DNA from: Sabethes cyaneus
Lineage: Eukaryota; Arthropoda; Insecta; Diptera; Culicidae
DNA length: 64,000 nucleotides
Reading direction: 5' to 3'
Assembly (NCBI RefSeq): GCF_943734655.1
Contig: NC_071353.1
Coordinates: forward strand, 81,436,409-81,500,408
Made by a program: the position numbers and the translations under genes. This document shows positions 1 through 11,113 of this stretch, piece by piece. The stretch's first letter is position 1, and every line of letters starts with the position of its first letter. The notes beneath the pieces are model-generated. The model saw only the letters and a list, made by a program, of their open reading frames with translations. It was not told the DNA's origin and made no database searches.

Positions 1-179
1 GACATATACTGTAAGTATTTTTGCCTGACAGAGCAGGAGTTGTCACTGACTCTAAATTGTTATTGCCTATGTAAGCGATGTCGAACACGTGCATGGAGTT
101 GTAGAAACAATGAGCTGCTGGCCGTGCTGGACAGTTTGGTGCTCGTTGCTACGGTGAATAATCGATACGCTGTCGCTTT
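1..179 (-). pseudogene. possible C-terminal remainder of a LINE ORF1
   Basis: On the minus strand this stretch reads as a Ser/Thr/His-rich low-complexity peptide that ends at a stop. It lies on the far side of repeat A from the ORF1 at 1250-2659. Because repeat A has inserted into that ORF1, this could be the displaced C-terminus. No conserved domain is visible and the assignment rests only on position and orientation. The LINE would continue off the left edge of the window. Confidence 0.3.
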
Positions 180-1240
180 TGACGTAGGACTACGTCTTAC
201 GGCAAGTTTTGAGATAGGGTGTCATTCCAAAAAATCGAAAAATGCGAGCGTCACGAAAAATGAAAGTTTTTGAGCGCTAATAACTCAGCGGTTTTCCGAT
301 CGATTTTCAATATTCTTACACCAATCGATCGGAAAATCTTCTAAGAATTGACCCAAATGAAGAAAAGTATGGGTTCTTGATGTTGAACTATTGAAAAATT
401 GAAAATAATGAACCTATGCTTTACCAGAATTCTCGCTTCGTGATTGGTTGGAAGATTCTATGTGATGATCTAAACCTGTACCAATTTGATATCTGTGCTT
501 GGGAAGTAAGCCAAAACAGGTGACCAAGCCTCCTCATTTCAACAAGATTTCTTAACACCGCGGTTAAACCTAGACCATTTTGATGTCCTTGCTTGGGAAG
601 TACGCCAGAAAGAGTGACAAAGCCCCCTCGTGCCAACAGATTTCTTACGAACGCGATTAAACCTAGCCCAATTTGATGTCTGTGTTAGGGAAGTATGCAA
701 GAAAAAATGGCACAAGTTCGTTGTCCCAACAGAATGCAAATTCTTTACTGCGAGACGATTAAACCTCGGTAAATTTGATATCTGTGTTGGAAAAATGTGC
801 TACAGCTGCAGTGTTCGGTAATAATACGACTCTGTGAATACGCATGCTTGCCGTTTCATTAGAAGTGCAGTGAAAAGATGTGCTGTTGATAAAATAGGAT
901 TGAATTGGGAAAATCCCTTCAACGTGGGAACCATGGGTAATAAAAACAATCTTTAATTTCAGTAAGGTAACAGGAAAGCAATAGTTTGTGTTCTTGGTTT
1001 TGTTAAATTGTTTTCAAATGCACAATCTTTTGAGAATTGAACGTATGCAATGTACTACTTTGATAAATGTTACATACAACGCATGTAGCATGTATATATG
1101 TTGCATAGAGCATGTATACATGAAGAATCGAATGATCACAAGCATGAATAATTGAATACATGCTGCTATCATTATAAAGAGACTTACGTAGTCCTGCGTC
1201 ACCTATATGTGCGGTCGTGTCTTGTACACAACCCGTCTGA
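180..1240 (+). mobile_element. non-coding interspersed repeat, copy A
   Basis: First of three copies (A; B at 3416-4472; C at 13833-15322) of a ~1.06-kb element with no long reading frame. It starts TGACGTAGGACTACGTC and ends near ACAACCC-nn-CTGA followed by a T run. Close to the right end an inverted match, GACGCAGGACTACGTAAG, echoes the left end. The interior (about 460-800) holds roughly four ~110-bp tandem units around GATTAAACCTAG-CCAATTTGAT. The right third is rich in ATGTATACATG-like palindromes. This copy interrupts the minus-strand LINE ORF1 at 1250. Class is uncertain: the ends resemble a non-autonomous DNA transposon, and target sites are T-rich. Confidence 0.75.
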
Positions 1241-1249
1241 TTTTTTTTA

Positions 1250-2659
1250 ATTCTTTGCTGGTGAATTGGACATTGTGCGCTCCTAGCGGGATGGTTGATG
1301 TTAAGCGGTTCGGCATCATTTTGAAGATTTGTAGAATTAGCTATATTGCAGTTTACGCATTTATCGAAAACGGAGGTACAATCCCTTCGCTCATGTTGTT
1401 CGGCACATTTGGGGCAACATACTGGTTTTGTGCATAAAGACGCAATGTGTCCATATTCGGAGCAGCGGTAGCAGCGAAGTACATCGACGTATTCAATAAC
1501 TCTGCATTTTTCCAAACCGATGTTCACGCGTCGCAGATTGATCAAGCTTTGAAAAGTTTTAGAATCGGTCTCAACAATCGCAAAATTGGACTTCGCTCGA
1601 ATGACTTTCAATTCGGCCGCATCGGGAATATCGTTCTGTTTGCGCAGTTTGACTATCAAGCTATTTTCATCAAGTTCTTCAGTGTAGCCAAAAATTTTCA
1701 CTCGGGGCTTTAATGCCTTTTGCATTTCGGTGTGATAGCATTCACCGAGCGACTTGCTTGCAGTTTCTAAAAGCTTTGCTGATGAAGCCGGTGAATCGCA
1801 TGTCAGCACAGCTTCACCATTTGGCGTGAAGTAAGCCTCCTTTATAGAAAGAGAAACCGGATCGAGCTTGTCGCAAATATCACGTCGAGTCGCCTCTGCA
1901 TTTTGAGCGGTTTTCGGTTTAATACGCACTGACTGTTCAATTTTTGTGACTCGCTTAGACTTGGCAGAAGGGATAGATACAGCTGGGCGCTGTTGCACGT
2001 CAGTTTCATTGTTTTCCGAAACACAGTGTTTATCGTGGTCGGGGGCACTGGCGATGCGGCGTTTGCCTGAACGAAGTAAACCTCCTTCGATAAGAGCTGA
2101 AGGGCCATGATTTGATCTTTTCTTGCTTGGCTGGTCAAATGTAGGCGTGCTGTCTGCTTTTCGCTTCGATGTTGGAACGGTTCGACGGAATGTTTAGATT
2201 CGAGCGGGTAACAGCCGCGTAGGAACGTTGAGATGGTTTATCGGTAACATCGTCAGTTGCAACGGTTTCATCTTTTAGAATAGCAGTCAGTTTGTCGGTC
2301 AATTGGTCACTAAAGCTGCGTTCGAACGCTTTCAGCTTGTTATCGAGTAAGGTTGACGTTTCATGCAAAATATTAGCAGAAATTTGCCTACAGATGTTGT
2401 CATTTAGTTTATGAGCGTTAGTCAGACAGTCGAGTAATTCATTACATTTTTTCTGAATATCGTTCAAGGAGAGTTGTTTCTTACGACAGTCGAAGCAAAT
2501 GAATTTCAGTGCTACATTCTCACTCAAAGCAGTAATAGCAGAGGATTTCAAGTCAGAGCATTTAATATGCAGTATTTTGTCACAGCCTCCATAACAATAT
2601 ACTCGATCATTTTCACTTGCTATCTTCAGCGAACACGCTCCGCATATCACAGACGTCAT
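1250..2659 (-). pseudogene. gag-like ORF1 of a non-LTR retrotransposon, frameshifted
   Basis: ORF1 proteins of LINEs bind element RNA in ribonucleoprotein particles. The N-terminal piece (2659 down to 2135, 174 aa) begins with a PHD/RING-like Cys/His cluster: CGAC, CYGGC, HIKC and CFDC within the first 60 residues. The C-terminal piece, in another frame (about 1998 down to 1250), carries three zinc-knuckle-type motifs, CYRCSEYGHIASLC, CPKCAEQHERRDC and a final CVNC, as in I/Jockey-type ORF1s. A bridging stretch (2138-1842) is in a third frame, so at least two indels break the gene. Repeat A cuts off the C-terminus at 1250. An ORF2 is expected to the left but lies outside the window or is lost. 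Family assignment below the LINE level is not possible by eye. Confidence 0.75.
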
Positions 2660-3415
2660 CGCTTAGCTGTGTATTGTTTCGATGCCCTTCGGGCGACCGC
2701 TGGCAACGCCAGCTTTGTTTCACTCGAACTAAATATCCACTTCAGGTATCACGGAAATACAGGTAAAAATTGGCACTACAGAGTAAATCTCACACGGTGA
2801 TTTCAGACTAACTGCACTAGGCCGCTGGCCAGTCGTCAAAAATATAGAAATAGTTCTGTTTGCACTAATTACTCAGCAAATTAACGGAGAGGTAAAATAA
2901 AAACACCTTAGCCATTAGTATATTGAACCTTCTGATAATAATAATGATTATTCATTGTCTGATAATGATAATGATTATTCATTGTCAAAGAATAAAAATT
3001 CTCCAGGAGAATTTATTCAAAAAATCATTAACAGCATTGATAATGGAAAAGGGCTTAAGTCCAAAATATAAACAAATTTAGTGAGTAAAGCTAGTCCAGC
3101 AAAAAATGTCCCACTCGGTATGTTTACATTTTAAACCCCTTTTCAATCGTTCGTATTGAAACATGCAAAAAGGGCTCTAAAATGTATACTCACTAGAAAT
3201 GTTCGCAAATACATTGGAAAGAAAGAATTTAATTTATACTCCCAAACAGAAATAGATAAAAGCAAATTCTGTTTATAATGAACTCCACAAAACCGCACCA
3301 AAATCGTCAAACTTTGAGGCATTTAGAAGCAATTAGACAGCAAGTTCTATTTATAAATATATCAAATGTTCTCGGATTACTCGTAAAATAATTATCAGTT
3401 TCCTCGCGACCCTTT
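2660..3415. other. no intact gene; probable LINE 5' UTR and AT-rich spacer
   Basis: Sequence just upstream (minus sense) of ORF1 is probably its 5' UTR. Positions 2934-2985 hold a 27-bp unit repeated twice (CTGATAATnATAATGATTATTCATTG). From about 2950 to 3060 one plus frame is open (SLSDNDNDYSLS ...), followed by stop-interrupted coding-like text. I cannot assign it to a family. Confidence 0.4.
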
Positions 3416-4472
3416 TGACGTAGGACTACGTCTTACGGCAAGTTTTGAGATAGGATGTCATTCCAAAAAATCGGAAAATGCGAGCGTCACGAAAAATGAA
3501 AGGTTTTGACCGCTAATAGCTCAGCGGTTTTCCGATCGATTTTCAATATTCTTACACCAATCGATCGGAAAATCTTCTAAGAATTAACCCAAATGAAGAA
3601 AAGAATGGATTCTTGATGTTGAACTATTGAAAAATTAAAAATAATGAACCTATGCTTTACCAAAATTCTCGCTTCGTGATTGGTTGGAAGATTCTTTGTG
3701 ATGATCTAAACCTATATCAATTTGATATCTGTGCTTGGGAAGTAGGCAAAAACAAGTGACCAAGTTTCCTCATTTCAACAAGATTTCTTAACACCGCGGT
3801 TAAACCTAGACCATTTTGATGTCCTTACTTGGGAAGTACGCCAGAAAGAGTGACAAAGCCCCCTCGTGCCAACAGATTTCTTACGAACGCGATTAAACCT
3901 AGTCCAATTTGATGTCTGTGTTAGGGAAGTGTGCCAGAAAAAATGACACAAGTTCGTTGTCCCAACAGAACGCAAATTCTTTACTGCGAGACGATTAAAC
4001 CTCGGCGAATTTGATATCTGTGTTGGAAAAATGTGCTACAGCTGTAGTGTTCGGTTATAATACGACTCTTTATGAATACGCATGCTTGCCGTTCCATTAG
4101 AAGTGTAGTGAAAAGATATGCTGTTGATAAAATAGGATTGAATTGGTAAAATCCCTTCAACGTGGGGAACCAATGGTAATAAAAACAATCTTTGATTTCA
4201 GTAAGGTAGCAGGAAAGCAATAGTTTGTGTTCTTGATTTTGTTAAATTGTTTTCAAATGTACAATCTTTTGAGAATTGAACGTATGCAATGTTACTGCTT
4301 TGATAAATGTTACATACAACGCATGTGGCATGTATATATGTTGCATATAGCATGTATACATGAAGAATCGAATGATTACAAGCATGAATACATGCTACTA
4401 TCACTACAAAGACACTTACGTAGTCCTGCGTCACCTATATATGCGGTCGTGTCTTGTACACAACCCCTCTGA
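3416..4472 (+). mobile_element. non-coding interspersed repeat, copy B
   Basis: This is the second and cleanest copy of the repeat described at 180-1240, uninterrupted and 1057 bp long, colinear with copy A over its whole length with scattered substitutions. It starts TGACGTAGGACTACGTC and ends CCTCTGA before a T run. It gives the reference boundaries for the family, because its flanks (CGACCCTTT and TTTTTCGGATAA) are unrelated to those of copies A and C. The internal ~110-bp tandem units lie at about 3700-4030. Confidence 0.8.
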
Positions 4473-4987
4473 TTTTTTTCGGATAATTGACACCTGGATA
4501 AAACTAATATTGTAAGTTGCTTTAGATTGATTATATTATCTTACTTGTCGATCTAACTTTGACGCAATAATTAGTCAACCAGAGGTATTAAAATATCTTT
4601 AAACAATCAGAAAAATTAATATTACTTTGATAAAACCGTGAATCTAAACAAATCTTGAAATAACAAGCCTTTTTGCCCTCCATCACAGCGGTGCATGCTT
4701 TCGATGTATATAGTTACAGCCACGCAGTCTGTTTCTCTATAGAGCTATAGCTAATTCGTTCACGAAGAAGTAGCAATATTTATTCTTCGTGAAGAATGCA
4801 TGTTCATATTTTACTCTACTGAACTTTATCGCTTCCGAAGACAGCTTGCTTGAATTGCAATGTTCCAAATTTGAGAATGAGTGATTCTTGGCTGCATGGC
4901 AAACTTGCGACTGCTTAGCGAGTGACGAAGAAGGAGAGAATGTGAAATAGTCCGAATGAATTCTCTCGCAAAGCCGATGAGGTCTGA
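4473..4987. other. intergenic or intronic AT-rich sequence, nothing recognised
   Basis: AT-rich, no open frame of note, no repeat shared with the rest of the window that I can see. A short hairpin (TTCACGAAGAA ... TTCTTCGTGAA, 4760-4795) is present. Confidence 0.5.
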
Positions 4988-4989
4988 TA

Positions 4990-6418
4990 CCATGCGGTAT
5001 CGAAATCCGTACAGCTTCGAAATCCGTACACCTAATACAATTTGCTTGATTATATGTATTAAACAGTCTAAATTCAAAATATTAATAATAGGTCTAGACC
5101 CGTAGTTTATTAGCATTACGTCAATGTCAAAATATAGGTAGTAGGCCACGAAATACAAGTAATAAAAATTAAAACGTTAATGCCTATCAGATTTCCTTCT
5201 AAATTGGCTGTGTTGTTAGCAATTTGCTAAGAAAATAACTTCCAATAAAATGAGGTGTAAAGCGTACTTGAAGTGATTTTCCTATTTAAAATCCCGAAAA
5301 TCAATTTAAACTAAAGGTGTTTATCGTTCTACAGCTAAATTTCATTCATGATTGCATTGAAATAATATTTATTCATCATAATTAGTACTGTACGGATTTT
5401 GATTCAGTTTTACTAGTTGAATCTAAATCCGTACACCTGTGCAGTATCCTTAGCGATCCAACTTTATTCTATGTTTTGCCAAACAAAATGGAAATAACTA
5501 AAGTTAAATATATGTCGATAAACTGGAAGATGCCAATTACGATAATATATGGTGAATAATCCATTAATAAAGCATCGAGATAGTTTAAGTTCCGGTCACT
5601 ACGATAAGAGCTACTATATTGAATTGGTATTCTCGAAATACCGGAGTCTCTTCTGAAATTTTTCAGCTTTCCGTATAATTTGCAACAAAAACCAAGAAAA
5701 AATGTTATATATTGTTTATAAGTGAAGTTAATTTACTCTAAAATGTTAAAAAAGTTTGTTTCTAAGCCTAATATTTCCTGAGGCATAAGGAAAAGAATGT
5801 AAGAACATTTAACAGAAGCGAGGTTTTGTTACAAGTGGGTGGTCCCATGGATAGAGGCAATATTTAATCAGTACCAAACCTGATATTTTAACTTTCCGAC
5901 AGAAAATGAACAATTACCCATAATTTGGCTTAAAAACAAAAAGAATGATTCCTTGTGTTCCTACTGTGCGTGTGAACGACTCTTAGATGAACAGGACTAA
6001 AATACAATGCGTCAATTATCGAGAAAAGCATATTTTATAAAGCAATTAGTCAAATAAAGAAAAACAACTTAGCCACAAACTTTAAACTCATTTCGATCAA
6101 GCTTCCACGGATTTAGATTCAAAATTATGCGGACTTTATTTGATTTTTAACATGGTGTACGGATTTTGAGTCACAGGTGTACGGATTTTGAATCAGGCAT
6201 AAAAAAGTGTACGGATTTTGAATCAAGAGCTGCACATTTTGATCTCGATTTTTTATAACTAGGATTAATTTTAGCTTCCTGTTATTCCAAATAACTTTAA
6301 AATAAGCATTATACTGTCAAAAGAAAACATGACGAATTGCTTATTACAATATCATAATTTTATATTGACCATTTAAAATTGTCTAGTTCTTAGGTGTACG
6401 GATTTCGATACGGCACGG
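4990..6418. mobile_element. TA-flanked MITE-like DNA transposon, 1.43 kb, with subterminal repeats
   Basis: The element is bounded by TA dinucleotides (4988-4989 and 6419-6420). Its inverted ends are CCATGCGGTATCGAAATCC on the left and, read inward from the right, CCGTGCCGTATCGAAATCC, continuing into CGTACA. Inside the ends the motif GTACGGATTTTGAATC or its complement recurs: about 5015-5035, 5390-5440, and three times at 6170-6228. Subterminal repeats of this kind are typical transposase-binding arrays. No transposase ORF survives, so it is non-autonomous. TA target duplication fits the Tc1/mariner/IS630 group, but the family is not identified. It sits just 5' of the CR1-C ORF1 remnant. Confidence 0.75.
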
Positions 6419-6504
6419 TATACGAATCTTGTTTTCACCACTACTTTATCTCTATGAAGAATAACGAACGTGGTGAGTAAAGTGTATTCGCGATAAACAG
6501 CAAG

Positions 6505-7204
6505 CCTGGATGAAGTGATAAAAAATGACCAGCTTTTTTGGATGTGCAAGACGTGTTCGAACCTGATGAACGACATCCGTATAGAAAGGCAGTTCGTGCG
6601 GCATACGAATCGGGCCAGGAAAAAGTATTTTCTGCGCACAACGAAATTGTTGAATGTTTGAAACAGGAGATATTAGTCGAGTTGAAAAATGAAATTTTCC
6701 GTACTCATCAATTCCAACTCGATGACACCCAAAACATCAAAGCTTTATGCCTCAGGCTTCGTCTCAACTAAACGCCGTCGGCTTTTCAAGAAGCCTAGTA
6801 TTAAGATGGGTCAAGCACAACGCCTTATGCGTCACTATCACCGTCACTCGGAAATTTAGCTGCTGCACCCACTGAACGATTTTGGCTATATTTATCACGT
6901 ATCTCTCGTGATGTTACCGTTGAGCAAGTGCGAGCCTTAGTTTCCCGCCGTTTACAAACTGACGATGTCAACGTTGTAAGCCTTGTTGGAAAAGGACGCG
7001 ATAAAAACACTCTGTCCTTTATTTCCTTCAAAATTGGATTAAGCACTAATTTCTAAGCTCAAGCACTGTTTCCTTCGACCTGGCCGAAAGGAATCGTTTA
7101 TCGGGAATTCCAGGATACTTGGACTAGTGCAAATTTTTGGAAGCCAGAAGCGACACCAACTCGCAATGGAACCGTGCCAATAAACCTAGTGTCCAGCGCC
7201 CCCT
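6505..7204 (+). pseudogene. ORF1 remnant of CR1-like LINE (CR1-C)
   Basis: The stretch is recognisable by comparison with the two better ORF1s at 30523-31374 and 35151-36020. Near 6510-6560 one frame gives the end of a PHD finger (FWMCKTCSNLM, compare VWMCTACKNLM in CR1-A). Around 6755-6800 another frame gives the basic KRRRL stretch. From 6862 a third reading gives the conserved C-terminal domain: ERFWLYLS, then VSLVGKGRD, then STWPKGIVYREFQD. An in-frame TAA sits at 7054-7056. At least two frameshifts and one nonsense change make it non-functional. The N-terminus is missing or lies beyond the MITE at 4990-6418. Confidence 0.75.
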
Positions 7205-7264
7205 TGGTAACGGAAGAACGGATATGATGAACTAACGACACCGCGATGCATATCAGAAAGCTCT

Positions 7265-10200
7265 ATGGAGGCCTCCTCCCAGGTCCACACAGTCCAGCCG
7301 TTCACTGCCCTCGATCATCATAGTCGTCGCGGTCCTGTTGTCGAACCTGCGGTCGAGGTCCTCCAACCTACTCTCACAGGTAAGTACGTACCATACAATG
7401 GCCTCCCACTTCCTCAACGCTCTTCCGCTTCCAGCCGGGGTTCATTTGCTGTCACATCCGGCTGCAACTTAGCTACAACTACATCTTTGCCGCATTTATA
7501 CGCCTCGCCTGTTCACTGCACGCAGTTCTGTTCATTAACATCCGGTCCGGGACGCCAATCACAACGCATCATGGAAGCCCCTTATCCGCCTAGCTCAGTC
7601 ATGCCTGTTGCAGTTACCGATAGTCGATCACAATTCGCTCGTTCCTGTCATCCAAGCCGTCCCGGCCCTGAGTCTAGTGCCGGTGAAGGGGTCTTCCAAA
7701 CTTCTCGCTTTGGCAAGTATCCTAGCAGTAAGACTGACGACGCTGACGATCCTCCAACTCCTATGATGCCCCCCTTCAGCTGCCCCATCAGCTGCCTCGA
7801 ACGCCCTGATATATTATCAGAACGTTGGCGGAATGAACACCTCTATTGCTGAGTACCAGTCAGCTTTCGCCGACAGCTGTTTTGACGTCTACGCCCTATC
7901 CGAAACCTGGATGAATCAAAATACATCGACAAGCCAGCTGTTAAACGACTCTTACTCTGTTTACCGGCAAGACCGGTCGCCTTCGAATAGTCATAAAACC
8001 ACTGGAGGTGGTGTTTTGTTAGCTGTTCGCTCTAGTTTTAAATCCCGTATAGTAAACCCCCCAGATTGTTCGAAAGTCGAACAATTGTGGGTCACCATTG
8101 CCACTGTTGACGCAACTATCTACCTTTGTTTAGTCTATATCCCTCCAGATCGGATTAACGACGATAATCTAATCGATTGCCCTCTCGAGTCACTCAACTG
8201 GGTAGTTTCGCAATTGGAGCCTAGAGATAAAATTATAGTTTTTGGTGATTCCAACCTAAGCGCGATCTCTTGGCAGCGTAATTCTTGCAGTTCTCTTTTT
8301 GCAAACACCTCTCGTTCCTCTATTGGTACAGCTGCAAAAAAACTACTTGATGCATATAGTACCGCTGGACTTAGACAGATATGCGCGATTGAAAACGAAA
8401 ATCATCGTATTTTGGATCTGTGCTTTGTTAGTGATGAATTATGTGTAGACTGCACGGTTATGGAGGCTCCGGTACCACTAGTAAAATTCTGCAAGCATCA
8501 TCCTCCCATACTAACGCAGCTAAAGATTAGCCCACAACAACGCTTCCAGGACGTTTCTGAAAGCCTCTCATATGACTACAGAAAGGCTAATTTCAATGGC
8601 ATAAACGATTTTCTGGCGCATGTTGATTGGGACGAAGTTCTTTGTGATTATGATGCCAGTCTCGCTGCGACGACGATTTCTAGCATCATTGCGTATGCTA
8701 TCGACCAATTCGTAAGCGTAAAATCTAAATACGTACCGGCTAAACCAGCCTGGACAATCGCCGATCTCAAGTGCCTCAAAACAGCTAAACGTGCAGCCCT
8801 CAGACAATATAGCAAATACCGTACTGACGCGACGAGGATAAGATATGTAGCTGCAAACATTAATTACAAGCAACTCAACGACCGCCTGTACAACGCCTAC
8901 TAGAGTAATCTGCATCGCCGCCTGAAGGCAAACCCTAAAAGTTTCTGGCGATACGTGAATGAACAGCGTAAAGAATCAGGATTGCCCTCTACGATGTCCA
9001 ATGGACAAATTGAAGCTGATTCAACCGTTGACATTGCCGATTTATTCCGTTCTCACTTTAGTAATGTTTTCACTGACGAATATCGCGAACCGCAGGATGT
9101 AGCTGTCGCCACTGAAAATGTTCCTCAACTTTCCGTTCCTGCGCTGCCGTTTGTTGTCTCCGCTGATATGGTCACATCAGCTGGAAAAGTATTAAAACCC
9201 TCCATGGGATATGGCCCTGACGGTATCCCTTCAATCATTTTGAAGCGCTGTATGGAGACACTTGCTAAACCGTTTACAACAGTGTCCAACCTATCCTTGG
9301 CTACTGGCGTATTTACAAACTGCTGGAAACAATCATATGCTTTTCCTGTTTTTAAAAAAGGTTGCAAGCGAATCGTCTCGAACTATCGGGGCATAGCTGC
9401 ATTAAGTGCCATGTCTAAATTGTTTGAACTGATAATTCTTCAGGAGCTTACTCAAAGATACAATCACTACATTTCGTCGGATCAGCACGGATTTATGCCC
9501 AAACGATCTACAACAACCAACTTGACCTGTTTCACCTCGTTTGTAATACGCCAAATAGAGAAGGGTCATCAAGTAGACGCTATATACACTGACCTATCCG
9601 CAGCATTTGATAAAATGAATCATCAAATCGCAATTGCTAAATTTGAACGACTTGGCATGAATGAACATATGCTTCTCTGGCTTCAATCATACCTTAGCGA
9701 ACGAAGCATGTCTGTAAAAATCAGTGATCACATTGCATCGCCATTTCCAGTTTGTTCTGGTGTTCCACAAGGAAGCCACCTAGGGCCGTTTTTATTCCTA
9801 CTGTACATGAACGATGTGAACTTTATCTTGAAATGCATGAAACTCTCGTATGCTGACGATTTGAAACTTTACCATACGATACAGGAGCCTCAAGACACAG
9901 TCTTTCTGCAGAAACAGTTGGAAGTCTTCGCTGAATGGTGTCGAATCAATCGTTTATCGCTAAATGTATCTAAGTGCTCGGTAATCTCATTTGGCCGAAA
10001 ACGCTCACTTTTTCACTTTGACTATGCCATAGAAAGTGCACGTTTGCATCGTGAATCCACAGTTAAGGATTTGGGAATTCTGCTGGACACTAAAGTAACA
10101 TTCAAGGACCACATCTCATACGTAGTGACCAAAGCTTCTTCACAGCTGGGCTTCCTCTACACTGCTCAGCATGCTGGATATCAATATACGTCGCCGTAGT

Positions 10201-10365
10201 CTTCGATCTCATTCGTTTCTCAACGTTACTCCAGCAAGAACAAATTATGGCTTACATGAGCCAGTACGTAGTATGTCTCGTATTTTCAACACATGTTACT
10301 ATGTATTTAATTTTAATGTATCGCGAGAAACAAATAAGTGTAGTTTTAGACGTGTTTTAGGTTGA
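7265..10365 (+). pseudogene. ORF2 (endonuclease + reverse transcriptase) of CR1-like LINE CR1-C, damaged
   Basis: ORF2 nicks target DNA and reverse-transcribes the element RNA. The N-terminal extension (7265-7852) has two copies of a 25-residue His/Arg/Gly motif ending in GKY (residues 17-41 and 128-152). A frameshift near 7830 leads into the AP-endonuclease domain (QNVGGM, LSETW, YIPPDR, FGDSNLS). A TAG at 8901-8903 interrupts it, and the same frame resumes through the RT (FMPKRST, SGVPQGSHLGP, LSYADDLKLY near 9850). Near 10160 there is an internal deletion after SQLGFL. The C-terminal tail resumes at about 10171-10365 in another frame (TNYGLHEPV, FNFNVSRE). The 3' end is an ATAA-rich tail to about 10483. 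It is closely related to CR1-B (31656-36360). Confidence 0.9.
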
Positions 10366-10495
10366 TTTCTATTGTATATTTACTTGTAGTATAATTCATG
10401 TGCAGTTGTGTAGTTAGCACTGTCATTGGGGTGATGTTTTACCTGTTGACTTTAATAATAATAAATAATAAAAAAAATAATTCAATGACCCGATC

Positions 10496-10681
10496 TGCTT
10501 TAAAGCTCTCTATTGCTCTATTGTACGGTCAACGCTGGAATTTGCGAGCATCGTTTGAAACCCGCATCACATCGCACGCACATTACGCAACATCGTTGTC
10601 TGGTCCGCCAGACTGGAAAACGTACAGCGAAAATTTGTTCGATATGCACTTCGTCATCTTCCGTGGAGGGATCATCAGACC
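10496..10681 (+). pseudogene. short fragment of a second CR1-like reverse transcriptase
   Basis: This ~60-codon piece follows directly after the A/T-rich tail of CR1-C. It reads FKALYCSIVRSTLEFASIV, a stop (TGA where Trp is expected), then ENVQRKFVRYALRHLPWRD. It matches the thumb-region block seen in the other LINEs here (for example LKSLYCSLVRPMLEY and FIRFALRHLRWRD). Both ends are cut. It is too short to place in a family beyond CR1-like. Confidence 0.75.
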
Positions 10682-10740
10682 CAAATTGTCCGATGAATTA
10701 TACGAATAAATTATAGTATATAACAAGAATTATAGGACAA

Positions 10741-10758
10741 ATCCTGGTCACGGCACCA
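10741..10758 (-). other. primer-binding site matching tRNA-His 3' end
   Basis: On the minus strand, one base after the LTR ends in AACA, the sequence is TGGTGCCGTGACCAGGAT. This is the complement of the 3' end of insect tRNA-His including CCA, as I know that tRNA (...CCTGGTCACGGCA+CCA). Eighteen bases match. Such a site marks where minus-strand DNA synthesis of an LTR retrotransposon begins. Confidence 0.75.
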
Positions 10759-10759
10759 A

Positions 10760-11045
10760 TGTTCTTGATCGTCTTTACTTTACCTAACGGGACTGTGATA
10801 TTCACCAGCAATATATGACGAACAAGTGTTGCGATATGCACACCACCGCCAGCGGCGGTGGCTGCGAACTGATTGAACATAAGACTCACGTTTATTGCCC
10901 TATTTATACATCGGTCGATAATAGCTTATTGTTACTACATCTAGCCAGAACAATAATAGCGCTTTGTCTCATCTTCGACCGAGTACACTGATTGTGGTTC
11001 TGCTAGATGTGAAGGTCAACGCGGTCATATTGCGGCTTTGTGCCG
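10760..11045 (-). repeat. LTR of an LTR retrotransposon (5' LTR orientation, minus strand)
   Basis: This ~286-bp block begins TGTTGCGGC and ends AAGAACA in minus sense, giving TGTT...AACA ends. The first 20 bases form a hairpin (TTGCGGC-ACAAA-GCCGCAA). An internal promoter is visible: TATAAATA (plus 10901-10908), with a TCAGT initiator-like site about 30 bases downstream (plus 10869-10873). The tRNA-His PBS follows immediately. Only ~60 bases of the internal region remain (to about 10684) before the CR1 scrap, so this is an LTR with a stub, not a whole element. Family (Ty3/gypsy or BEL/Pao) cannot be decided. Confidence 0.65.
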
Positions 11046-11078
11046 CAACACACCCCTTTCCTTCTAACCCCCTCATAT
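11046..11078. repeat. isolated MITE end
   Basis: The sequence CACCCCTTTCCTTCTAACCC plus CCTCA is the complement of the terminal repeat of the MITE at 14681-15107 (GAGGGGGTTAGAAAGAAACGG). Only one end is present here, directly against the LTR at 11045. The LTR element therefore probably inserted in, or recombined with, a MITE of this family. Confidence 0.55.
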
Positions 11079-11113
11079 GTTATACTATCACGGCAAATAT
11101 TTGAGTACTATCA

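Noticed and set aside
40..820. several 60-98 codon frames in repeat A (and equivalents in B and C)
   Set aside because: The frames are not conserved between the three copies and fall on tandem units of a non-coding repeat.
2934..3400. integrated virus fragment
   Set aside because: I considered it because of the unusual coding-like text, but no motif of a known viral protein is visible. It is left as unidentified.
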